From Thereva unica (taxonomy: Eukaryota; Arthropoda; Insecta; Diptera; Therevidae), in assembly GCA_949987705.1 (NCBI GenBank), contig OX465281.1:171134516-171198515 (forward strand): a DNA stretch of 64,000 nucleotides, given 5' to 3'. Of this stretch, positions 1-9,060 are shown one piece after another; the first letter of the stretch is position 1; each line of letters starts with the position of its first letter. Below the pieces are notes generated by a model. It searched no databases. It was given only the letters and a program-made list of their open reading frames with translations, and was not told the DNA's origin. The translations under genes and the position numbers were made by a program.

Positions 1-1183
1 CTGTGAACTGGTACAGTGGACGACCAGGGACAGTGAAAGCTGTCCGCTCTCGCGACTTCATCTCTAAAGGGATTTGCCAGAAAGCGTCCTTCAGGTCTAA
101 GCTTGTGATGAACTTGGTGTCTTGAAGACGACCAAGAAGACCATCAATGTGTGGAAGTGGATAGGCGTCTTTGATAGTGACACTGTTCACCTTGCGAGAG
201 TCAAGGCACAGGCGGACCTTACCTGGTTTACGAACGAACACCACTGGAGAATTCCAGGGACTATTTGATGGCTCAATCACCCCCAGCGACAACATCCTGT
301 CTAACTCACCATACATCAGCTGTTGTACAGCGGGTGAGACTGGATAATGCCTCTGTTTAATGGGAACTGAGTCACCAGTGTCAATGATGTGTTCCTCCAG
401 GTTAGTTTTTCCCAGTCCGAAGACATCAAAAGAGGGAAATCTGGCCTTGACGCGTTCCAACCGTTCGCATTGCGTGGACGTTAAGTCGTGCATTTTTGCA
501 GACACGGATGGAGCGTTTATCTCGCCGACTATTTGAGGAGCTAGGCCGAAAAGATTCCAAAAATCCATCCCTAGGTACAGTCTCTGGCTGAGACTGGGCA
601 CCACATAGATGGTTATATCACGGGTCCTTCCTCCAAAGGAGATTGGAACTCGAATATAACCGCAAAGTCTCTGCGGAGCCCCGTCAGCAGTATGCACTAC
701 AGAGCGCAAAGTGTAGACTGTCACTTCGGGATGATTAGCTAGAAACGCTTCGGCATCTCTTCCCAGACAGCTAACAGTGGCACCACTGTCCAACAAACCA
801 ACCACTTCCTCGTTAGCTACGAAGACCTTCGTAAACAGACGAGGATCTGACGAATCAGAGATGAAGGCAGAAACAATTTTCTGCAAACATTGTCGCTTCT
901 CCTTTGCTCGTACCCTAATTTGGGGAGGGGTATGTTTGGAAATTAGGGAGTCCACGAAAGGTGGCTCCGAAAAGATGCGGGCACGAGTGGAGATATATCT
1001 CTTCCAACGGGAAAGGAACGAACGTTTAACCTCCTCTGAGGGAAAAACAGGAAGAGCATCAGTGGACGTAAAGTCGCTGATGGTAGACATAGCAGGGGTA
1101 GTTAAAGTATAAACAGGGACAACGGGCGAGCTTAGCTCGGGCGCGGACTCCCGTACTGTCTCACACCCCGGCTCCGGTTTCCC
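1..1183 (-). CDS. pol: Ty3/gypsy pol polyprotein, protease and N-terminal RT (partial, runs off window)
   Basis: Minus-strand frame open without a stop from the frameshift heptamer at 1183 to base 1. It first encodes a retroviral-type aspartic protease with the catalytic motif DSGAT (776-790). It then enters a Ty3/gypsy reverse transcriptase with SPWNSPVVFVRKPGKVR-type and SLDLKDAFWQIP (about 70-107) blocks; the catalytic YxDD block, RNase H and integrase would lie beyond the window edge. The frame is -1 relative to gag and has no AUG near its start, so it is expected to be made as a Gag-Pol fusion. Absence of stops suggests a young copy. Lineage within Ty3/gypsy is not resolved from this part. 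Confidence 0.9.
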
Positions 1184-2241
1184 TGGCAGGTGGGGCACAC
1201 TGGTGTGACGACTCCTGGCTTGCCACACTTGTAGCAAAACAGGCCACGAGTTTCAGACGGCCAGTCCATAAATGGATGACCCGGTTGCTGGCAATTCCAA
1301 CACCGGAGCGGTCGTGGATTACTTTGGAACGGACGCGGCGCCGTCATTTCGTCAACTTCGGGTGCTGGTAAGTCCGGGTGTAAATGTTCAGGCGGGTATG
1401 CAGTTGGATATTCAACCTCGTGTAGCTGCCGATCAGGCCTACGCTCTACGCGCTTCAGCTTCTGCCAGCGTTCGACTCGAACGCAAGTCTCACGCAACTG
1501 TTGCATGCTGGCAAAATTCTGTCCTATTATCGCCGAACCTAACGTGTAGTTTAAGTTACGAATCACGATTCCCATCAAACCGTGTTCCGACATCGGCTTA
1601 TTCATTCGATTATGCAACGACAGCAGTTGAGCAGAAAAGTCATCAAACGAAAGCGTGTGTTGTTTGGTATCCATCATATGGAGGATCAGTTCCTCATCGG
1701 ATTCTCGCGTTCGGAAATAACTTATAAACTGACGTTTAATCGTCGCCCAATCAGGATCTACGAATTGTCTTCGAAACTGGGACCAGTACCAATCGGTAGC
1801 TCGTCCCGACAACATCGAGGAGAAATGTCGGCAGACTTCCACTAGTTCGACCCCATCATCGCGAGCCTTCAGTTCTACCCTGAACAGAAATTCCTCCGCC
1901 GACAACAACTTGTCCTCGCCGGAGAATTTTAAATTCCAGAACGTAACCGGAGACTTGCGATGTTGGGTCCCTGGCAAAAAATCTAACCTACCGACAGCAG
2001 GTGGGGACTCCTCCGGGGTGGACTGCCGATCCCTGTGTACCCCAGGGTTCATAGGGACCTCAGCAGGTCGCTGCTGCCTTAGCAGGGTATCTAAAACCTG
2101 TCTCAACTGGTCGACTTGCTCCTCCAGCGAGGGAGTAGGATTGGGGAAGGTTGGTGAGTCCCCCTGGCCGGCTTCGGTTCCGTTAGGGAGATTGCCTCCA
2201 CCAGAAGTGGTACCTGCAGTCCTTCCACTTCTGAGTTCCAT
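1132..2241 (-). CDS. gag: Ty3/gypsy Gag protein
   Basis: An ATG at 2241 opens a 369-residue Gag frame starting MELRSGRTAG. A central capsid-like region (about residues 95-260) is followed by a nucleocapsid with two adjacent cysteine clusters. The first, CWNCQQPGHPFMDW, has the CX2CX4H spacing but Trp in place of the last Cys. The second, CYKCGKPGVVTPVC, has Val where His is expected. The protein coats element RNA in virus-like particles. The gag stop (TAA, 1134-1132) lies 43 bases past an in-phase slippery heptamer, and pol overlaps this end in the -1 frame. The assignment is secure from the adjoining protease-RT. Confidence 0.9.
   Translation of the reverse strand: MELRSGRTAGTTSGGGNLPNGTEAGQGDSPTFPNPTPSLEEQVDQLRQVLDTLLRQQRPAEVPMNPGVHRDRQSTPEESPPAVGRLDFLPGTQHRKSPVTFWNLKFSGEDKLLSAEEFLFRVELKARDDGVELVEVCRHFSSMLSGRATDWYWSQFRRQFVDPDWATIKRQFISYFRTRESDEELILHMMDTKQHTLSFDDFSAQLLSLHNRMNKPMSEHGLMGIVIRNLNYTLGSAIIGQNFASMQQLRETCVRVERWQKLKRVERRPDRQLHEVEYPTAYPPEHLHPDLPAPEVDEMTAPRPFQSNPRPLRCWNCQQPGHPFMDWPSETRGLFCYKCGKPGVVTPVCPTCQGNRSRGVRQYGSPRPS
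1177..1183 (-). promoter_or_regulatory. -1 ribosomal frameshift heptamer (gag to pol)
   Basis: On the minus strand the bases read G GGA AAC, with GGA and AAC being gag codons (Gly-Asn), which is the X XXY YYZ phase required for a -1 slip. Pol is open in the -1 frame from this point. The same heptamer is known from retroviral gag-pro junctions. A weak stem (GCCGGG with CCCGAGC, 1172-1167 and 1141-1135, one bulge) starts 4 bases downstream; I regard the stem as tentative. Confidence 0.75.
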
Positions 2242-2758
2242 AATTTAACTCCACGATATAATCACAACCCAATAAGACTATACTCGAACTCGAGCACCAA
2301 GGAAGTACACTAAAAATAGCTAACGAAGGATATGAAAAATTATTGCCCACAACAAGAGTAATCCCGAACACGAACTCGCGGTTATACTCACAAACAGTTT
2401 ATGCCAATAAATATCTACAATAGTAGCAACCAACGATATACGTTCTTCTACCCAACACGCACAGAAGGTTCGAAGAAGGAAAGGAAAAAAAATTTGTGTG
2501 AAAATAAATTCAAATAGAACAGCCAATCAAATCAACAGCAATTAGTATAACAACAAGTGCCTACTAACAAATCAAATAAATATTGATATTATGTGAGTGT
2601 ACCTCAAAGAAAACACAGCCCACGCTGATTAGTGAATAGCGATAAAACAGCAAAAGTGTATTAGTACCTATATATGGTAGTGTAGGTGAGTTGATTATGT
2701 GCGTTAATTCAGTATAAGCGAGGAATGGTTGCGACGGATAACAATTCATAAGAGTTAA
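2242..2758 (-). other. Gypsy leader and probable 5' LTR, boundaries unresolved
   Basis: Noncoding DNA upstream of gag where the leader and 5' LTR should lie. A candidate primer-binding site is TGGTGCTCGAGTTCGAGT (2301-2284, minus): it starts with TGG, as expected for the complement of a tRNA CCA end. I could not match it to a specific tRNA. The second LTR is outside the window, so LTR ends and target duplication cannot be fixed. Confidence 0.35.
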
Positions 2759-2760
2759 CC

Positions 2761-2923
2761 CTTCTAGCACAGAAGGCGCACTTTTCAGTTAAGCATGAAA
2801 ATCTATATATACCTACATACACATACACACATATATATATATAAATATATATATATGTATATATATATACATATATAGAGTTTCTCTTCTAACGCAGAAG
2901 GCGCACTTCCCAGCATGGCTGGG
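2761..2923 (-). repeat. 3'-terminal hairpins and TA/TG tail of the CR1-like LINE
   Basis: Just past ORF2 and its short 3' UTR the minus strand carries CCCAGCCATGCTGGG (2923-2909, 6-bp stem) and then CTTCTGCGTTAGAAG (2900-2886, 5-bp stem), followed by a (TA)/(TG) simple repeat (about 2880-2797). A second copy of the last hairpin with its flank, CTTCTGTGCTAGAAG (2775-2761), follows the repeat. Terminal stem-loops plus a short microsatellite are usual for CR1/L2-type LINE 3' ends. The second hairpin may mark another element end or a duplication. Confidence 0.5.
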
Positions 2924-3046
2924 AAATTTTACCACTGCCGTGGCTCAGCTGAGACATGCAAACATAAAATATTAAAAACATAAAAGTTCAAAAACATTAA
3001 ACAGAGAAGCATGCAAAACTAATAAGGGAGTGAGGCACGCAGAGAG

Positions 3047-5941
3047 TCACGCCACATTGAGAAGTGTCCTTTTAAGGACAACTTCACTGGTTAGCAAGCT
3101 AAACACACTCCTATTGTTGTTAGTATTTATAAGCATGCGATTAACGGGTTCGAACATGCCATAATTGGTGTTAGAGGAATTAATGTGCAAGAGAGGTTCA
3201 CCTCTCAGGTTGTAGTTATTCACTCTAAATGACGCGCGGTTTCTTAAGAAACCAGAGTCCACCTTGTCATTCATCAGTCGATGAACGAATATAACGTCAG
3301 CGACCTCACGGCGCTTATGGAGGGAGCTTAAGTTGAGCAATTTAAGTCTGTTCTCATAAGGCGGAAGAGCGAGTGGGTCATCCCACGGGAGGTGGCTGAG
3401 TGCAAACCGGACGAACTTCCTTTGAACCGATTCGATTCTACTAACATGGGAGGAGTAGTAAGGAGACCATACCTGGGAAGCGTAGTCAAGCAAAGGCCTA
3501 ACCAAGGATACGTACAGGTGTTTAGTGACGAGGGGGTTGTTGAACTCTTTGGACCATCTTTTTATAAATCCCAGGACTGAATTGCCCTTGGAGGAGATAT
3601 AATTGATGTGGGTGGAGAAATCCAACTTACTTTCTAACCTAACCCCCAGATCGATTACAGATTCAGTACGGGAGACCTTGTTGTCAAGGAAAGTATAGTC
3701 ATAAGTTATAGCACCACGTTTCCTACAAAAAGTCATGATCTCGCATTTACTAATATTAAGCACAAGGTTGTTGTTGGAACACCAAGAATAGAAGGTGTTT
3801 AGATCTGCTTGCAGAAGTTTGCAATCCTCTATACTCCTTATGTGGCGATACAGTTTGATGTCATCAGCGTAAATAAGGATTTTACAGTGCCTTAGCAGTG
3901 TAACAATATCGTCAATCGATAAAATAAAAAGAAGAGGGCCAAGATGACTGCCTTGCGGGACTCCAGAGGACGCTTCGATATTCTTCGATTTGACTCCGCG
4001 GAATAGAACCTGGTAGGTTCTATCGGCTAAGTACGACTGGAACCAATCCACAAGGGCATGCGGAAAGCCTAATTTCTTTAGTTTAAGAACTATAATAGAG
4101 TGGGAGAGCTTGTCGAAAGCCTTACTAAAATCTGTATAGACACAATCAGTTTGGCAGCCAGTGACAAAGCCTCTAATTGTGTGTGAAGAGAACTCCAGTA
4201 AATTAGTAGTAGTGGAACGGGCTGCAAGAAAACCATGTTGGTTTGTTGAGATAAGCCTCTTGCAGATAGGGGCGATAGCAGAATAAATAATAGATTCGAA
4301 GAGTTTTGGTATAGACGACAACTTCGCAATTGGCCTATAATTAGATATTTCGTTTTTACAGCCTTTCTTATGGACAGGTATTATAAAAGAGTTCTTCCAT
4401 AAGGTTGGGAAGCGCCCTTTATTTAGGGATTTTTGAAATAAACAAAGAAGAGGAGACAGTAGGGCCCCTGCACAGGATTTTAGAACAGCTGGAGGGACTC
4501 CATCAGGGCCGGACGAAAAATCTTGTGGAAGTTCATTTATATGTTTCGAGATATCATCCCTGGTTATAGACAGGGAAAAGTTTTGAGCCGTTTGGATTGC
4601 ATTGATATGTCGAAAATTGTCTTCATCTGGTTGGAATATAGGGGACGAGAAAGATTTGAGGAAGAACGATGCAAAATTTTCACAAATTTCGGCTGAATTA
4701 GAACTAAGGGAGTTCTCGTATTGCATGGTGTAAGGATAATTATCAACTTTTTTCTTTGTATTGATAAATTGAAAGAATGCTCTGGGATCACCATACACTT
4801 TACCTTCCATGTTTCTGAGGTACTCTTTATAGAGGGTTTCGGAGAGAGCATGAAATTGGTCATAGCAATTGAGAAATGCATCGAAACTCGCAGTGTCTTT
4901 CTTCTTCAGGTAGGTTTTCCAGAGTTTATTCTTCAGGTTTTTGGTACGTCTCAACTCGGAGTTGTACCACGGTGGGGATGATCTGGACGATTTTAACGGC
5001 TCGATAGGTACACAGGATGCGAAAGTTTCATACAGGACGGAGTAAAATCTGGCTACATCGACATCCAACTCATTAGGTGAGAGCAACCAATTGAAATCGA
5101 CCGAAGTGAGCTTGGATGACAGTTCCTCAAGGTTGGCTTTTTTAAAGTTAAAGGTAAAGGTTGACTCCTCTGGGATTGGCTTATTGTTAAAGACAGAACA
5201 ATAGCTCAGTAGAAGAGGAGGGTGATAATTATCGACAGGTGACAAGACAATTGAGCTAGGCTCAACATTCATGTTGTCTGAGTCGGAAAAGAATACAAGA
5301 TCTAACCGCCTTCCTAAAATATTATTCACACCGCTTATTTGGCACAAGCCGCAGGAAAATAAGGAATTCAGAAAGTTGGATTCCCTAGAGTTAAGGTTGT
5401 TTCCAGGAAGGTAGTTATCGTCATCATCGCAAGATACCCATTTAACATTGGGTAAGTTAAAATCACCTACAAGTAGGAGTTCATCTTTGGAATCCATCAT
5501 ATCTTGGATATGATTTATGCAAGTGATTAGAATATCATAGAGATTTTGACCTCTATCGTCAAGAGTGCTGAACATATCTGGTGGGATGTAACAGCAGATT
5601 AAAAATAAGTTGTTATGAACAAGGGAGACTTTGAGAGCGAGGACCTCAATGTCTAAAGTGTTGGAAAAATCAGGAAGCGTTATTAAGCAGCAGTTGAGAA
5701 GGTTACTACATGCAAGTAGTACACCACCTCCACGAGCCTCCGAGTCAATATATCTATCCCTCCGAAAAACTTGGAAGGAAGAGTCGAAAAGTTCGGCATT
5801 AAGAATCCCACTGTATAGCCATGTTTCTGTAAAAGCGATTATATCGAAATCACTGGCCGAAGTCGACAGAAACACATCTTGGGTTTTAGATCTGATTCCC
5901 CTCACGTTTTGGTAATAGAGGGAAAGCGTCTTAAGTTTTTT
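3047..5941 (-). CDS. LINE ORF2: AP-like endonuclease and reverse transcriptase
   Basis: The frame runs from an upstream stop at 5959-5957 to the stop at 3047. Its first conserved block is LSLYYQNVRGIRSKT, the N-terminus of the EEP endonuclease fold, followed by TETWL and GDFNLPNVKW; the usual SDH block is replaced by VDNYHPPL. The RT follows, with NYRPIAKLSSIPKLFE, TDFSKAFD, SGVPQGSHLGPLLF and catalytic YADD (3871-3860), then a C-terminal thumb region. This enzyme nicks target DNA and primes reverse transcription from it. No ATG precedes the QNVRG block; a GTG at 5905 lies downstream of it and is not a credible start. Start placed at the in-phase frameshift site, giving about 964 residues. 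Confidence 0.88.
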   Translation of the reverse strand, partial: KKLKTLSLYYQNVRGIRSKTQDVFLSTSASDFDIIAFTETWLYSGILNAELFDSSFQVFRRDRYIDSEARGGGVLLACSNLLNCCLITLPDFSNTLDIEVLALKVSLVHNNLFLICCYIPPDMFSTLDDRGQNLYDILITCINHIQDMMDSKDELLLVGDFNLPNVKWVSCDDDDNYLPGNNLNSRESNFLNSLFSCGLCQISGVNNILGRRLDLVFFSDSDNMNVEPSSIVLSPVDNYHPPLLLSYCSVFNNKPIPEESTFTFNFKKANLEELSSKLTSVDFNWLLSPNELDVDVARFYSVLYETFASCVPIEPLKSSRSSPPWYNSELRRTKNLKNKLWKTYLKKKDTASFDAFLNCYDQFHALSETLYKEYLRNMEGKVYGDPRAFFQFINTKKKVDNYPYTMQYENSLSSNSAEICENFASFFLKSFSSPIFQPDEDNFRHINAIQTAQNFSLSITRDDISKHINELPQDFSSGPDGVPPAVLKSCAGALLSPLLCLFQKSLNKGRFPTLWKNSFIIPVHKKGCKNEISNYRPIAKLSSIPKLFESIIYSAIAPICKRLISTNQHGFLAARSTTTNLLEFSSHTIRGFVTGCQTDCVYTDFSKAFDKLSHSIIVLKLKKLGFPHALVDWFQSYLADRTYQVLFRGVKSKNIEASSGVPQGSHLGPLLFILSIDDIVTLLRHCKILIYADDIKLYRHIRSIEDCKLLQADLNTFYSWCSNNNLVLNISKCEIMTFCRKRGAITYDYTFLDNKVSRTESVIDLGVRLESKLDFSTHINYISSKGNSVLGFIKRWSKEFNNPLVTKHLYVSLVRPLLDYASQVWSPYYSSHVSRIESVQRKFVRFALSHLPWDDPLALPPYENRLKLLNLSSLHKRREVADVIFVHRLMNDKVDSGFLRNRASFRVNNYNLRGEPLLHINSSNTNYGMFEPVNRMLINTNNNRSVFSLLTSEVVLKRTLLNVA
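5896..5941 (-). promoter_or_regulatory. -1 frameshift cassette between LINE ORF1 and ORF2
   Basis: Minus strand A AAA AAC (5941-5935) is in the X XXY YYZ phase with respect to ORF1 (Lys-Asn codons). Nine bases later TTTCCCTC (5925-5918) can pair with GAGGGGAA (5903-5896) as an 8-bp stem with one G-T pair and a 14-base loop. The ORF1 stop (5904-5902) lies at the loop/stem boundary. ORF2 is open in the -1 frame here and lacks an AUG. Together this is the standard layout of a programmed -1 frameshift signal; function is inferred. Confidence 0.7.
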
Positions 5942-7287
5942 GAAACTTGTAGAGTATCAGGAGTGCGCTGCTCGCGCGTGCGGGGGACAAAACATTTTGA
6001 AAAGGCACCAGGAGGCCAGAACGTGGGGTCTAAAAGCTTTTCAGCGGTATTGGGCGGTGCGGTCAAGATGAAAGACGCAACCGGTTTGGAAACATTGCTG
6101 ATCTTCCTGCAGGAGACTGTAGCAGGATTAATAGTTTTCCCCATTAGGTATTCTTTAATTGCCTCGCACGTAGTTTCAGGGGAGAAACGCGAAATGAAAA
6201 TAGTTCGCGGCTTGGGTACCGTTATCAGATTCGCGGAGGTTACCGGAGACTCAGTATCCCCAGTGCCCGACGGTCCAACGATACTAATAGGAGAGGTTGA
6301 TGCCGCAACCGGTTCTGGGATATAGTTTGAGCCCATTGGAAGTGAGGGTGCGCGGATATACGAGCTAGTATGGGGGTTTGCAGTGACAGCATCCGTAACG
6401 TTAACTTTACGACTGCGTTTGCGTTTTCCATTCTTTCTACGGGCTTTCTTGTGGTCATGAGCCAGACTTGGGGCAGTCTCCACCGAAGGGCCCTTTTCAA
6501 GTATTATTATGGCCGGGTCGTTCAGAGCTGTGGTGTTAAGAGCAGCTGCATCATCCGCCGTTGGAGAAACAGCTGTAGGACAGGGTGTAGAAAGAAGCTT
6601 CTCCCCTACCTGTAAGGCGTCATATGATACTGGCGCCGCCGAGGGGGAGTTTATTCTATCACAAACATTATCAAATTTTAGCGATAGAGAACTCAGGGCT
6701 TTGTGATTTTGCACCACTGCTGTTGACAGCGATTCAATATCAGCCCGAACACGCTTCGTACTCCTTTTAATGTCGTCTAATATTGGATGAAGAGGAGCTA
6801 AGGAGTTGACAGAGCAAGATGAAGTGGCGACAGGATTGAGAATTGCTGAATGTATATCGTCGATCGAGTCAAAAACTGTTGCAACCCGGGAAGAAATTTC
6901 TTGGAATTTATTTATTAGGGAACCCGAGTTGGTCGCAACAGAATCAAGGGTGTCTGATAAACTATCAAGGCGGACGTTGATCGACTGGACATCATCGGCT
7001 AACATCTGAAAATGTGAGACATTTCCAGAGAAGGTGTTAAGACGACCCATGACTTTTTCATGTCCATCGAGAAAGACATCAGAAATGTCTTTCATTAGTC
7101 TTAGGACGTGGCAGGGTTGAATGTTGAAGCATTCATTGCAAGTTGACCCTCTAGGGGCCGAAGGTTTGCCACTTATTCGAGGATTGAGGCAGGTGAGGTG
7201 AAAAACGCCTCCACATACACCATCACAGGAAATCCCATCTCGGGCAATTTCCGAAGAGCATAGCTTGCAGACCTGATGACTGGCCAT
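5902..7287 (-). CDS. LINE ORF1 with N-terminal PHD-type zinc finger
   Basis: An ATG at 7287 (MASHQVCKLC) is the first in the frame; an in-frame TTG 24 bases upstream would only add a hydrophobic octapeptide. The 461-residue protein begins with a Cys/His cluster of PHD type (CKLC, CDGVC, HLTC, CNEC, about residues 6-52). A long helical region with regular hydrophobic spacing (about 80-190) looks like a coiled coil, and a basic stretch KKARRKNGKRKR lies near residue 285. A region around PRTIFISRFSPETT (about 365) could be an RNA-binding fold. PHD fingers occur in ORF1 of several CR1-group LINEs; a role in RNA particle formation or chromatin contact is inferred. The 3' end overlaps ORF2 at the frameshift cassette. 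Confidence 0.8.
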   Translation of the reverse strand: MASHQVCKLCSSEIARDGISCDGVCGGVFHLTCLNPRISGKPSAPRGSTCNECFNIQPCHVLRLMKDISDVFLDGHEKVMGRLNTFSGNVSHFQMLADDVQSINVRLDSLSDTLDSVATNSGSLINKFQEISSRVATVFDSIDDIHSAILNPVATSSCSVNSLAPLHPILDDIKRSTKRVRADIESLSTAVVQNHKALSSLSLKFDNVCDRINSPSAAPVSYDALQVGEKLLSTPCPTAVSPTADDAAALNTTALNDPAIIILEKGPSVETAPSLAHDHKKARRKNGKRKRSRKVNVTDAVTANPHTSSYIRAPSLPMGSNYIPEPVAASTSPISIVGPSGTGDTESPVTSANLITVPKPRTIFISRFSPETTCEAIKEYLMGKTINPATVSCRKISNVSKPVASFILTAPPNTAEKLLDPTFWPPGAFSKCFVPRTREQRTPDTLQVSKNLRRFPSITKT

Positions 7288-9060
7288 TAGAAAGAATAAT
7301 AGTATGTACAATTAAAATAAACCAAAAGAAATTAAAAAATTGAAAACGATAAAACCCCGATTTAACTGCCAAAACAAACAAGACAAATTTGTTTAAAACA
7401 ATTTTATGCAGTTTGAGTGCAGATGGGTTTCGAAACGTTGCATAACCTCAGGTGAAAAAAATAAGAAAAGGAAAAATATTAAAAACGAGGTTATGGTATT
7501 GAAAAAAAATAAAATTAACACCCAATTTTATTTTTATTCTTATTATGCCCTCTGCACAAAAAAGAATCAAAACTAAAAGAAAAAAGTTTAAAATAAGATT
7601 AAAAATTACACTAAGGGTAAAGGTTACCGACCTCGAACAGCTGGGGAAACCGTAGCACAACACAAAAAACAAAAGAAAACACCGAACACAAAAACAAGAG
7701 AAAGAACACAAAAATAAAATTCTCGAGCGAATTGTCACTATCACTGGAGATTAAAAGCCACTTAAAACACAAAATTAAGTATTTATTAATTGAAAAATGG
7801 CAATAAAAACATAAAAAAAATTATTAAAACGCGGACGACCGGCACCGACACTTGACACTTGACACTTCCCCTCAGGGCTCCCGCATGGTCGATGTCCTCG
7901 ATGGCAGTTGGTGAAAACTATGAAGCATAGTCATCACCAAGTGTCATCAAGGTCTCCGACCCAGCTTCAGGTCCGCACCGAAAGAAGGACGGAAACAAAA
8001 CTCAAAATCGCACAGTCACGGAAAATAAAGGAAACTTCTTCAAAAATAAAAAAATTTGGGGGATCCGCTGTCCAACCACAACTGAGCTACCTTTCGGAAA
8101 ATCAATCAGTTGGGAGGAACAGACGAAAAAAACTCAGGACATAAACAAAAAAATAGAATTTAAAAAAGCTGGATGGACCTTCCGAAGGAACAAGGGGCGC
8201 AGTGGCAGGCGTTAACACGCCTGTTACCAAAGACGGTTAAGCCCTTGCACCAACTTCAACATCCACCAGGAAAGTTAAAGAAGATCCTGTTCAAAGACCG
8301 ACGCAGTGGCAGGCGGTATCACGCCTGATACCAGAGTCGCCGACCCTAGAAACAGGACAGGGATGAACCCCTACTACACCTGCACGCATAGCCAAGCGAC
8401 CACTCGCTTGTTAGCAAGCCGTGCAGATCAGCATGGTTCGAAGCTACTCCAAAAAGAAGAAGTTACCGCAGAAGAGAACGGACAGGCCTAAAAGCGAAGA
8501 CAAATAAAAATTCACCTAGAATTTGGACAAACGCTGAAAAAAAAATTCGAAAACAGACAAGGACTAAGGCCTCGCGGTACTACCTTAGCCCACGGCGAGC
8601 GCTGGGTAAAAGTGGTGAACCATAAACAAAAAAATCAAATGTTGTCCATGAAGGCACAAGTGGTACTAAACCAAAAAAAATTTAAACTTCAAGGTCCGTG
8701 TAGGACAGTCAACGGGCTTTAAAAGCTACGTTGGGCGCCATTTATGTACCAGCATAATGGCGCGAGAAAATAGTGGGCGCCACTTATGCGAGGTGTTACC
8801 CCCTTAGCCACAAGCCCGGAAGAGCATGGCCAAGGAGCCAACACCAGACACAAGAAATAAAAAGAAAATCCGGAACTCCCACGCCGGCCACACGGAGTTG
8901 TCTAGCTCGCCGGAGGGGTCGTGGGGTGTGTGGCCGGGGCTTACCGCGGTTGGTTCACCACTTACCTGTGTCTGTGCAACTTTGACTTCCGTCCATCATT
9001 CCTCGGTCATCGCCTGACCCGCGTCAAACCCTGAAAAGGAAGAACATCCGCTTCAACCAT
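7288..9060. other. Noncoding stretch upstream of LINE ORF1
   Basis: No convincing gene. The first about 600 bases are A-rich and could be the 5' leader of the minus-strand LINE. 7840-7866 repeats the 10-mer ACACTTGACA. From about 7880 the DNA turns GC-richer, with small hairpins and the direct pair TGGGCGCCATTTATG / TGGGCGCCACTTATG (about 8732 and 8776). It could be the leader of another retroelement, but nothing identifies it. Confidence 0.4.
8195..8345. repeat. Two hairpin-forming direct repeats, about 100 bp apart
   Basis: CGCAGTGGCAGGCG recurs at about 8198 and 8301. Each copy continues into a short inverted repeat; the second contains GGTATCA CGCC TGATACC, a perfect 7-bp stem, and the first has the same shape with one mismatch. 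Compensating changes between the two copies suggest the stem rather than the sequence is kept. Confidence 0.45.

Larger units (their letters stand above)
2880..7900 (-). mobile_element. CR1/Jockey-group LINE, apparently full length
   Basis: Minus-strand non-LTR retrotransposon with a 5' leader, a PHD-finger ORF1, an endonuclease-RT ORF2 and a hairpin-ending 3' tail. Both frames are free of stops. The left edge is set by the terminal hairpins and TA-rich tail. The right edge (5' end) is uncertain; noncoding sequence from 7288 to about 7900 is assigned by position only. The combination of an ORF1 PHD finger and this RT type points to CR1-related clades of the Jockey superfamily; the exact clade is not resolved. 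Confidence 0.75.

Noticed and set aside
777..1112. Plus-strand frame of 111 codons
   Set aside because: Lies antisense to the intact protease region of pol.
1272..2248. Plus-strand frames across gag
   Set aside because: Antisense shadows of the gag frame; no family resemblance.
2284..2301. Primer-binding site assigned to a named tRNA
   Set aside because: The CCA complement fits, but the rest could not be matched to a specific tRNA from memory, so only a candidate is listed.
5903..5905. GTG as the ORF2 start of the CR1-like LINE
   Set aside because: It lies after the conserved YYQNVRG block; starting there would delete the endonuclease N-terminus.
7309..7311. TTG start giving ORF1 an MYILLFFL leader (signal-peptide-like)
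   Set aside because: Not an ATG; the first ATG (7287) directly precedes the zinc finger.
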